A stretch of DNA of 64,000 nt, from the NCBI RefSeq assembly GCF_000737515.1, contig NZ_CP006587.1, positions 4,087,001-4,151,000 on the forward strand, written 5' to 3'. A model generated the notes under the pieces. The model saw only the letters and a program-made list of their open reading frames with translations. It was not told where the DNA came from and ran no database searches. Source of the stretch: Hymenobacter sp. APR13 (lineage in GTDB: Bacteria; Bacteroidota; Bacteroidia; Cytophagales; Hymenobacteraceae). The translations under genes and the position numbers were made by a program. Every line of letters begins with the position of its first letter. Position 1 is the first letter of the stretch. Shown piece by piece: positions 44,193-51,965 of the stretch.

Positions 44193-44757
44193 AGAGTTCT
44201 TTAGGTGAGGAGGTGGAGGCGGGGCTGGCTTGCTGGTTGGCCGCCGCGAGGCGGCGCTGGAGCATGGCCCGCGCCTTGCTGAGCTGCGACTTGCTGGTGC
44301 CCTCCGAAATACCAAGCAGCTCGCCGATTTCGGGGTGGGTGTAGCCTTCCAAGGCGTACAGGTTGAAGACGGTGCGGTAGCCGGCCGGCAGCTCCGCGAG
44401 CAAACCCAGCAGGTCGGCAGCGTTGAGGTGGCTTTCGGCTTCGGCGGCCGTGGCCGGCACGTCGTAGGTAAGGTCGTCGATGGCCAGGTGCAGAGGCTCC
44501 TTGCGGCGCAACTGGCCTAGGGCCTCGTTCACCATAATCCGCCGGATCCAGCCTTCAAAGCTGCCTTCGTGCCGGTACTGGTCGAGGGCCCGGAACACCT
44601 TGGCAAACCCACCAAGCATGGCCTCTTCGGCATCTTCGCGGCGGCGCAGGTAGCGCAGGCATACCCCCAGCATCAGACCCGCAAACTGCTCGTAAAGCAG
44701 CTTCTGGGCCCGGCCACTGCCTTGGCGGCAGGCAGCAATGAGGTCGGCTTCAGTCAC
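44173..44757 (-). CDS. ECF RNA polymerase sigma factor
   Basis: 194 aa. Sigma-70 region 2 is visible as LYEQFAGLMLGVCLRYLRRREDAEEAMLGGFAKVFRALDQYRHEGSFEGWIRRIMVNEAL, and region 4 as LLAELPAGYRTVFNLYALEGYTHPEIGELLGISEGTSKSQLSKARAMLQRRL. Size and spacing are typical of extracytoplasmic-function sigma factors. It leads a unit with the overlapping anti-sigma-like gene and the barrel gene. In Bacteroidota such factors control envelope stress or import; the target here is not shown. Confidence 0.94.
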   Translation of the reverse strand: MTEADLIAACRQGSGRAQKLLYEQFAGLMLGVCLRYLRRREDAEEAMLGGFAKVFRALDQYRHEGSFEGWIRRIMVNEALGQLRRKEPLHLAIDDLTYDVPATAAEAESHLNAADLLGLLAELPAGYRTVFNLYALEGYTHPEIGELLGISEGTSKSQLSKARAMLQRRLAAANQQASPASTSSPKELYATGRY

Positions 44758-44900
44758 GGTTGGTTGGGTAGAGGTTAGGGCAATAGCGGGGTGTTTGGAA
44801 GGCTAGATGGCAAAGGTTGCATGAGCGTTGCCTGAGACACTAAAAAACTTTGTTGATTGAAGATACCAAAGTCCGGAGGCTGGCAGAAGCTGATACAAGA

Positions 44901-44940
44901 AAGCCCGTTTTTCTTCTCAATTAAGAAGAAAAACGGGCTT
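44901..44940 (-). terminator. Terminator of the CHAT gene region
   Basis: AAGCCCGTTTTTCTTCT (44901-44917) pairs perfectly with 44924-44940 around a 6-nt loop. Both arms carry T or A runs, so it may work in both directions. It lies just after the stop of the lipase-CHAT gene (45005) on the minus strand. Confidence 0.7.
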
Positions 44941-45004
44941 GTAGAGTTGTCGTAACGATGCACCTATCCAGCGCTTTGCCTGGCGGAAAATTACCTCACG
45001 CAGT

Positions 45005-48000
45005 TCAGAGGGCCAGCAGTAGGTCGTTGGCCTGGCCGTAGTGCTGGTAGGCGCCCCAGGTGGAGCCACGGTGCGCAATCAGGGCCCGGGCGTGGGCAAT
45101 GGCGCGGCTCAGGGTGGGCGGCGGCTCCACTGCCCGGCGGCCATAGTTGGCGGGCTGGTACACTTCCTTGAAGCTAAGGCCTACCAGCGCCTGGGCATAG
45201 AATTCCTGGGCAAAGAGCTCGGCCAGCGCGTCGTTCACGGGCCAGCCGGTGCCTAGGTAGTTGCGCACGCCCCGCTCAAAGAAGGCTTCGGCAATGCCGG
45301 CCAGATTGCGGTTCAGCTCCTCGGCGGCAGAGTGCCGGTGCCGGGCCGTAACCTGGGTGGAAAAGCAGGCGTTGGCGAACACCAGCCGCGGCACCCGCCG
45401 GGCCTGAAATATCTCCCGCGCCGACAGAAAGATCTTTTTGCCGAACACCCAGCCGCCGTGGTCGGGGTGGGCGGCATCGAAGGTGCCGTGCCCGGCAAAG
45501 TGCACCACGTCGAAGTTGCCGTCGAGAATCAGCCCCAGAATTTCCAGCGGGTCGCAGTCTGTGTCCCCGATGCGCTCCACCACGTCCAGGTTCAGGGCCC
45601 AGTGCTGCTTGAGGTGGCTCAGGATCTGCACCACGGCGCGGCCTTCGCGCCGGGCGCCGGGCAGCTGCAGCTCCGGCTCGGCGGCGGGGTCGGCCACCAC
45701 CAGCACGCGCAGGCCGTCGTTGCGCTGCGGGGGCTGGCCCGGCCGGGGCGTGAGCATGGACCGGAACTGCCGGGTAAGCTGCAGCTGCGGCCCGAAATAC
45801 TGTAGCTCACGCCGCTGGCGGTGGGCAAAGCAGGCCATTTCCCAGGGCAGCCCGGCTGTGTCGCGGTCCAGAATAAACGTGAGGGGCTCGTTGAGGTGCT
45901 CCTGAAAATCCAGGGGAAACAGGGCCGTGGTGAGCAGCTGGCCGTAGGTTTCCTGCTCTTCCCGCGTCACCGATTCCATCAGCCGGCTGGAAAGGCTGCT
46001 CGGAAAGAAAGACTGGGCTTTCACCTCGCGCACCGGAATAACGGCCCCATCTACCAGCGCCGAAAACCGGAACTGGTTGTCGGTACGCTCAATGGTGATG
46101 CGCGGGCCGGCCTGAATGGGCGGCAGGTCGCGGGGGCGGTTTTCGTCGTCGGCTTCGGTGGCGTCGGCCGCGGTAGTGTCGGCGGGCGCGGCGGGCAGCA
46201 GGGTTTCGGGCAGGGCAGAGGGCTCGTAGCTGAGGCGAAGGCCCGTAACGGGCTGCTCCCGCACCAGCTCCGGCAGCAGCTTGGTGAGGCGGTGGTACTG
46301 CAGGCCGTTGTCGTAGGAGCGGGCCACCAGCACCAGCGTGGTGAGCTGGCGGCTGCGGGCCAGCGTGGTGCCGGTGGCCGTGTTCAGCACTTCCGCCAGG
46401 CCTTCGAGCATGCTCAGCAGCACCTGTTTTTCGCTCATGGTGCCGGCGCGGGTGCCCACCAGCACGCTGGCTACCTCGGCGCAGCCCAACATCAGCAGCG
46501 TGCGGGCCACGTTCGTGAACAGGTAGTGCAGGTCGTGGTGCGTGAAGCGGCCTTCCTCGCCCATGCCGGCCAGCAGCAGCGCCTGCACTCCCGCCTTGCC
46601 GCCCAGGGCCGGGGCCGGCACGATGGAAATGTGGCCCAGCTCGCCGCTGAGCATGGCATGGTCCTGGGCCTCGCTGATCCAGTAGTTGAGGGCCTTGTCC
46701 ATCTCGCGCAGGCGGGTGGTAGGCGGCGCGCCCTGGTAGTGGCCCATCACCAGCACCGGGGCCGTCACCTGGGCAATCGGCTGATATTCCAGGCGCAGCA
46801 GCAGCTTATGGGGCTGGCCGGGGCCGGTGGTGCCGGTGGGCGGCCGGTGCAGGCTGCGGGCCGGCTGGTCGTCGCCGATGGCGGCGCGCAGCAGCGTCTG
46901 CTCCATGGAGGCCTGGTCGAGCAACTGGGCCGGGGCGGGTGCTGCGGCTGCTTTGGTGGCCTCCTGGTGGCTGCGGGCCAGCTTTTCCAGGGCGGTAGCC
47001 ACCAGATCGTCGCCGATGGGGCGGTGCCAGTGGCTGTCGGGGGCAAGTGGGGCGCGCGTAATGACGGGGTGCGTTGGTAGCACCAGCGTGTGCCCGAAGG
47101 TCAGCAGCTCGTTCACGGCTTTCAGCACCAGCGGATTGGTGGGCAGGTTGCCGTGGTCCTCGTCCACAAAATAGGCCGGCACGCCCGGCAGCACCGCCAG
47201 CGCATTCGGCACCCGCCCGTCGCCGGCCAACGTCTCGAAGTAGCGAAATTCGCCGGGAGCCACAATTTCCAGGCGCGAAAGGGTGCGGTGGTTGCAGCCC
47301 ACGATGCAGGCGGTGCGGGCCGGGTCCAGGGGCCGGACGCTGGCCAGCTGCTCCTGAAACAGGCGCCCCTGCTCCAGCAGCGCCGCCTGAATGGCCTCGT
47401 TGCGCCACGTGCCGGCATGATAGAGCGTCTGCAGCTCGCTGGGCAGCTGCGCCGGGGCCGGCAGCAGCTGGTAAGACGCCGGAAAGGTATTGAGGATGCG
47501 CAACACCTCGGGCAGGCTGTTTTTGAGGTCCAGCTTGGCCAGCCACCGCACCACTTTATCGGAGCCGGCCAGTAGGGGCACGGTGGCGTAGGTGCCCTGG
47601 TTGGGCGTGCCGAGCAGCACCAGGCGGCCGCCCAGGCCGTTGGCCCCCATGCCGGCCCACAGCGCGGCGTTGTCCTGAATGAAGCGCCGCGCCACCAGCC
47701 CGCCCACCGAGTGCGCCACCAGATGCACCGGCCGGCCATGTAGGTGCTGCCGGATATAGTCGGCCAGCCGCAGGGCGGCCTGGTTCAGGTCCTGCCGCCA
47801 GTCGTAGGGCCACGGCTCCACTGTGCCCACGGCTTCCAGCGCCAGCAACGTGCGGGCGTAGGAGCGGTAGTCGAGAGGGCCCACCTGTATGTTGGCAGCC
47901 GAGGCCCCGGCCGGGGTGAGGGCCAGTTCATCAATCCCATCAGCAATTCGGGCCGGACTCACCCACACCAGCTCCGCGGGCTGGCTGCGCTTTTTTTCCA

Positions 48001-48268
48001 CCAGCACCGAGGCCATCATGCCTGGCAAAAACAGAATGTGCGGATGTTCTGCTGGCAGGGTGGCATTCTGGCGGGCCAGCTGGCTCAGCTCCTGCAGCTG
48101 CTCATCACCGAAATAAGTGCGCAGTGCCCGCACCTCGGCCGGCTCCTGCTCCGGTGTGGGCAGCAGCGTCGCCTGGGCCAGCAGGGCACGCAGGACCGGC
48201 CATGCCAGCAGGGCCGGCTGCAAAGCAGTGTGGGGCGCTTTGCCCGGCTTGGGTTGGCGAGAAGCCAT
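45005..48268 (-). CDS. Lipase-like alpha/beta-hydrolase fused to CHAT protease
   Basis: 1087 aa, no signal peptide. Residues 75-400 are a serine alpha/beta-hydrolase of the LCAT/PGAP1 type: oxyanion region FLPGMMAS, YDWRQD, nucleophile elbow VAHSVGG (Ser187), acid in LAGDGRVP (Asp350) and base in EDHGNL (His372), so a complete triad. Residues 490-670 (VLVMGHYQGAPP, GVQALLLAGMGEEGRF) resemble the macro-like N-domain of M17 aminopeptidases. Residues 800-1080 are a CHAT caspase-like protease with VVHFAGHGTF (His927), FANACFS (Cys968) and GTGWPV. It lies 116 bp downstream of the metacaspase gene on the same strand. Probably cytoplasmic; function unknown, with defence or regulated cell death plausible. 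Confidence 0.85.
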   Translation of the reverse strand: MASRQPKPGKAPHTALQPALLAWPVLRALLAQATLLPTPEQEPAEVRALRTYFGDEQLQELSQLARQNATLPAEHPHILFLPGMMASVLVEKKRSQPAELVWVSPARIADGIDELALTPAGASAANIQVGPLDYRSYARTLLALEAVGTVEPWPYDWRQDLNQAALRLADYIRQHLHGRPVHLVAHSVGGLVARRFIQDNAALWAGMGANGLGGRLVLLGTPNQGTYATVPLLAGSDKVVRWLAKLDLKNSLPEVLRILNTFPASYQLLPAPAQLPSELQTLYHAGTWRNEAIQAALLEQGRLFQEQLASVRPLDPARTACIVGCNHRTLSRLEIVAPGEFRYFETLAGDGRVPNALAVLPGVPAYFVDEDHGNLPTNPLVLKAVNELLTFGHTLVLPTHPVITRAPLAPDSHWHRPIGDDLVATALEKLARSHQEATKAAAAPAPAQLLDQASMEQTLLRAAIGDDQPARSLHRPPTGTTGPGQPHKLLLRLEYQPIAQVTAPVLVMGHYQGAPPTTRLREMDKALNYWISEAQDHAMLSGELGHISIVPAPALGGKAGVQALLLAGMGEEGRFTHHDLHYLFTNVARTLLMLGCAEVASVLVGTRAGTMSEKQVLLSMLEGLAEVLNTATGTTLARSRQLTTLVLVARSYDNGLQYHRLTKLLPELVREQPVTGLRLSYEPSALPETLLPAAPADTTAADATEADDENRPRDLPPIQAGPRITIERTDNQFRFSALVDGAVIPVREVKAQSFFPSSLSSRLMESVTREEQETYGQLLTTALFPLDFQEHLNEPLTFILDRDTAGLPWEMACFAHRQRRELQYFGPQLQLTRQFRSMLTPRPGQPPQRNDGLRVLVVADPAAEPELQLPGARREGRAVVQILSHLKQHWALNLDVVERIGDTDCDPLEILGLILDGNFDVVHFAGHGTFDAAHPDHGGWVFGKKIFLSAREIFQARRVPRLVFANACFSTQVTARHRHSAAEELNRNLAGIAEAFFERGVRNYLGTGWPVNDALAELFAQEFYAQALVGLSFKEVYQPANYGRRAVEPPPTLSRAIAHARALIAHRGSTWGAYQHYGQANDLLLAL

Positions 48269-48384
48269 TGTAAGGTGCTAAGTAGAGGCGTGAGGTCAGG
48301 CCTGATTTCGGGGAAGTAGCAACGCCCGGCCGGCCGCGGCAAAACGGTCCGGACGGGCGTGGGTGTAGCGCCTGACAGGCGCGG

Positions 48385-51204
48385 CTACCGGGTGCCCGCC
48401 GTGGCCCGGCGCCGGACCGGTGCGGCCAGCGGCTGGAGCAGGGGCAGGTTTTCTGCCGTGGGTGCGCAGTCCAGGGTGGGGTGCTGGGCGGGCGTGTGCC
48501 GGACGAAGGACCGCCGCAGCTGCTCCTGAAACTGGCTGTGCGTGATGCCGGTGGCCAGCTTGTCGAGCAGGCGCAGGGCCCGCACCGTGAAAGCGCCGCT
48601 GCCGTTGGCCTCGTACGCCACTTCCTCGGGCAGGCAGGCCGAGAAGTTCACCACCTTCATGGCAGTGCGGCCGGCATCGGCGGGGCGGCGGCTCTCCGCG
48701 GGCAGCGTAGCCCGGAACTCCCGGTGCAGCACGTTGAAATCCAGGTTGCGGGTGCGGGCCTGCATGAAACGGGCCCGCTGGCCGGCTGGGGCCGGAGCCG
48801 GGCCGCTGCCAAACAGCCGGGCAATGCTGCCCGAGTGGCAGCAGTCGGCAAAGAACGTGGCGTTGACGCCGGCCGGCACGTGGCGGAATACGGCCCGCAG
48901 GTCGTCGTCGAGCACGAAAGCACCTCGGGCATAATCATACGGGCACAGGGCTTCGTCTTTACGGTCGTCCTCCTCAGGGCTGAGGTCGTCGAGCTGGGTG
49001 CCGTGGCCGGAGAAGTGGAACACGAGCACGTCGCCGGCGCGGCTGGTTTTGAGCATGGCCCCGATGCCATCCAGGATGTTCTGGCGCGTGGCGTTGGCTT
49101 CCAGCAGCAGCTCCGTGGTAAATCCTTTCTTCTGCAGGGCTGCCGCCCAGGCCTGGGCATCGGCCACACAGCCCTGTAGCGGGGCATCGGGGTAGCTATT
49201 GATGCCGATGCACAATGCCCGGCGGCGCGGGTGGCCGTTGGAGCCCGCAGTGGCCACCGGTGGCGCACTCACCGGCAGGCGGGCAGGAGTGGCGCTTTCA
49301 GCCTGCAGCTGGGCCAGCATCACCACTTCCTCGGGCAACTCTACAGGCTCGTGCCACAGGTCAACCAGCTCGCGGGTTCTGGGGAAGGGCTCGATATCGT
49401 GGTGGCCGAGCACGCGCCGGGCCACGCTTTCCATGGTGGCCGCGTCGTCGTCGAAGCCGCCGTGGGTGGTGCTGGTGCTGGAGCTGCGCCCCGTGGCCTC
49501 GGTCGTGCTCGACCAAACCACTTCGGCGGGCCGCGCCGGGCCGGTACCGTTCAGGCCCAGCAGCCAGCTCACGTCCGCATCGGCCCGCAAACTGGTTTCC
49601 AGGCCCAGAATGGGGGTATCATGGTCAGCTTCGAGGGCGCGGTGCACCAGGTATAGCAGCGACTTGCGGTAGAACAGCGAGCAGGTGTCGGCCCGCTCCA
49701 GCTTGTCGCGCATCGTAAACAACGTCAGCTGCTCGATGCCGTGGCCCAGTAACCCGGCCAAGCGCTGCATGAAGGCATCTACCCGAATGGCCGGGGCCAG
49801 CAGGTGCAGCGTCCGGAAAGCCGGCACGCCCAGCTGCAGCGCGGTAGGCAGGAAGTGGGCGTGGAAGATAGAGCCTGCGCTGTGGCCCACGGCGTGCAGG
49901 CGCAAGGTGCCGTCGGCTACCTCGGCGCTGTGCGCGGCGCAGAATTCCTGGAGCTTTCCGGCCACGTAACGGGCGCCGCCGTCGGCTTCGCTGGCCCATT
50001 CGGCGCTGTCCTTCATGTTTTTCCAGATCTGCCCGCCCAGCGGCCCCACGACCCGCTCAATAAGCTTGTCGCTAAGGTCGGTGATTTCGCGGCCGATCTG
50101 ACGGGCGCTGCTGCCCCTAATGAGGGCGCCCAGCGTGCCGGTCAGGCCTGTTTCCCACACAAAATACAGCGGGTAGATGTGGTTGGCTTTCCACCACGGA
50201 ATGTAGCGCAGGGCACTGGCGAGGCCCGTTTTTTCGGACACCAAGCCGCCGTGGGCATACACCAGCAGCTGCAGGGGGCGCCGGGCAGCTTTGGCCTGCT
50301 GCAGCGCCTGCTCCAGGGCCTGGCTGAACAGCAGGTCCACGTCGGCCGCAGTGGTGGAAAAGGCGCCATCCGTGGAGAAACGCCCCTGGTCGAGGTTCAC
50401 CACGTGGTTGCGCAGCAGTTGCCGCTGGGCCGTAGTCAGCTCGCCGGTGCCGCGGGCAGTGCGGATGCCGGCCGCGGCCCGCCGCCCGGTTTTGGGCAGG
50501 TCTTTGGGGGCCGATGTGAGCAGCAACAGCTGCTGGCGGCTCATGCCTTCCTCGGCGGGCTCGGCCAGGGCCTCGGCCTCCTGGCCCCGGGCCCGGCTCA
50601 CAATAGAAGTGTAGCGCTGGGCCTGCAGCAGCTCGGTGGTCCGGTCGTCGGCGGGAACCGCGCCGGCGGCATCGCGCCGGCCCAGGGTGGCTTTTATCTT
50701 GCGCACTTCCTGCACCGTGGCCGCGTAGCTGATGCTGCTGCCGGGGCAGGTTTTGGTGGACATCTGGTTGTGGAAGTGCAGCGAGTCGTCGGGGAGCCCG
50801 AAGCGGTGCTGCACGTGCGCTACCACCTGCAGGGCCGTGTGGCGCTGGGCGCCCGCAAACGGGTCACGTCCCTTGTCGAAGTCGCCGATCATCTCAAACA
50901 TAAACGGCCCGGCAATGCTGTTGCCGTTGTGCCCGGAGGCGCTGGCTGGCGCCAGGTTCCAGTTGCGCCCGGTCCAGATGGTGCCGTCCGGCGCAATGGT
51001 GATGTGCTGAGCAATATCCGACCAGCCGTTGTGCTGGGTATGATACTGCCACATCGCCTCGATGCTGGCTCGCCCCGCGTATTGGGCGTGGTTGGGCCGC
51101 CAGGTGTGGTGCATGTGCACCGCATTGATACGACGGGTGAAGTGGAACTGGTTGAGCACTGCTACAAACTCAGCCAGCGTCATCTGCTTAAAGCGACTAG
51201 CCAT
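48385..51204 (-). CDS. Amidase-like, alpha/beta-hydrolase and metacaspase fusion protein
   Basis: 939 aa with no signal peptide. Residues 1-175 resemble a peptidoglycan-recognition/N-acetylmuramoyl-L-alanine amidase domain (INAVHMHHTW, GHNGNSIAGPFMFEMIGDFD, HFHNQMSTKTCPG) with His30 and His145-type metal ligands and Cys153. Residues 300-520 carry an alpha/beta-hydrolase core with VYAHGGLVSE and nucleophile elbow GHSAGS (Ser442). Residues 660-930 are a C14 metacaspase with RRALCIGINSYPDAPLQGC, FSGHGTQ (His734) and ADCCHSGS (Cys789). It lies upstream of the lipase-CHAT gene on the same strand. Such amidase-hydrolase-caspase fusions are unusual, and the cellular role is unknown. Confidence 0.85.
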   Translation of the reverse strand: MASRFKQMTLAEFVAVLNQFHFTRRINAVHMHHTWRPNHAQYAGRASIEAMWQYHTQHNGWSDIAQHITIAPDGTIWTGRNWNLAPASASGHNGNSIAGPFMFEMIGDFDKGRDPFAGAQRHTALQVVAHVQHRFGLPDDSLHFHNQMSTKTCPGSSISYAATVQEVRKIKATLGRRDAAGAVPADDRTTELLQAQRYTSIVSRARGQEAEALAEPAEEGMSRQQLLLLTSAPKDLPKTGRRAAAGIRTARGTGELTTAQRQLLRNHVVNLDQGRFSTDGAFSTTAADVDLLFSQALEQALQQAKAARRPLQLLVYAHGGLVSEKTGLASALRYIPWWKANHIYPLYFVWETGLTGTLGALIRGSSARQIGREITDLSDKLIERVVGPLGGQIWKNMKDSAEWASEADGGARYVAGKLQEFCAAHSAEVADGTLRLHAVGHSAGSIFHAHFLPTALQLGVPAFRTLHLLAPAIRVDAFMQRLAGLLGHGIEQLTLFTMRDKLERADTCSLFYRKSLLYLVHRALEADHDTPILGLETSLRADADVSWLLGLNGTGPARPAEVVWSSTTEATGRSSSTSTTHGGFDDDAATMESVARRVLGHHDIEPFPRTRELVDLWHEPVELPEEVVMLAQLQAESATPARLPVSAPPVATAGSNGHPRRRALCIGINSYPDAPLQGCVADAQAWAAALQKKGFTTELLLEANATRQNILDGIGAMLKTSRAGDVLVFHFSGHGTQLDDLSPEEDDRKDEALCPYDYARGAFVLDDDLRAVFRHVPAGVNATFFADCCHSGSIARLFGSGPAPAPAGQRARFMQARTRNLDFNVLHREFRATLPAESRRPADAGRTAMKVVNFSACLPEEVAYEANGSGAFTVRALRLLDKLATGITHSQFQEQLRRSFVRHTPAQHPTLDCAPTAENLPLLQPLAAPVRRRATAGTR

Positions 51205-51476
51205 GGGATAGAGGTTTTAGTGACACCAATATGCCCGGAACCGCAGCGGGCTATTAAATATATAAAATAATGAACTTAATATATATTTTATTGAACTTAA
51301 AAGAGAACAAGCAGGCCGCTTTTATCAACAGCTCAAAAGGCGGGAACTTAGTTTAACTTTGTAAAGTGCCTGTTTAGTAAGGCTATATACAGCCGTTGGC
51401 GGCGGGCGGCCCCGAAAACCATGGTTTTCGGGGCCGCCCGCCGCCAACGGGTATCTGGGCTATTATTGGTTGTGGC
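51205..51476. other. Intergenic region with AT-rich block, promoter-like box and long palindrome
   Basis: 51251-51310 is a strikingly AT-rich block upstream of the metacaspase gene, with two direct TGAACTTAA copies. A plus-strand TAACTTTG (51354-51361) fits the -7 box TAnnTTTG, but the only gene it faces is the CoA-binding gene in antisense. The palindrome at 51393-51450 follows. No coding sequence is visible. Confidence 0.5.
51393..51450. repeat. 58-bp perfect palindrome without loop
   Basis: Every base from 51393 to 51421 is mirrored in 51422-51450, starting CCGTTGGCGGCGGGCGG and meeting at CCATGG. It lies 26 bp downstream of the minus-strand CoA-binding gene's stop and may terminate it, though no T tract follows. 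Perfect palindromes of this size without a spacer are rare in stable DNA. Confidence 0.8.
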
Positions 51477-51836
51477 CTAATACTGCCCCACCGACAGCAT
51501 CACCAGGGTGCAGGCTTCTTCGGTCTGGATGCCGCGCTGCTGGGCCAGGCGCTCCAGCTCAGGGTTTTCGGTACCGGGGTTGAAGATGATGCGCTTGGGC
51601 TGCAGGTCCAGGATGTAGTCGTACCAGGCGGGCTGGTTCTGGGGGCCGACGTAGAGCGTCACGGTGTCCACGGCTTCGGCCTGCGGACGGTCGGTTTGGA
51701 TGTCGAGGCCGCCCACCTGGCCTTTGCGGATGCCAACGGGCACCACTTCGTGGCCGTGGCGCTGCAGCCGGTGCACGGCTTGGTAGGAGTAGCGGGCCGG
51801 GTTATCGGAAGCACCAAGAACGAGGGTCTTTTTCAT
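51477..51836 (-). CDS. CoA-binding domain protein
   Basis: 119 aa. A stand-alone Rossmann-type CoA-binding protein: MKKTLVLGASDNPARYSYQAVHRLQRHGHEVVPVGIRKG, then DTVTLYVGPQNQPAWYDYILDLQPKRIIFNPGTENPELERLAQQRGI. The fold matches succinyl-CoA ligase alpha-like domains (YccU type). The frame is open to 51953, but ATG 51836 is the natural start. The role is not known. Confidence 0.9.
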   Translation of the reverse strand: MKKTLVLGASDNPARYSYQAVHRLQRHGHEVVPVGIRKGQVGGLDIQTDRPQAEAVDTVTLYVGPQNQPAWYDYILDLQPKRIIFNPGTENPELERLAQQRGIQTEEACTLVMLSVGQY

Positions 51837-51965
51837 GGGAGAGGGGAAGTGCGGAGGAAATGAAAGCGGCCAGGCGACGTAATGGGCAAGCCAGTGACGA
51901 AGGCCCGGACTCTTGAAAAAACAACAGGCGCGCCACCTAAACGGACCGCCCACTGCTTTAAACGG

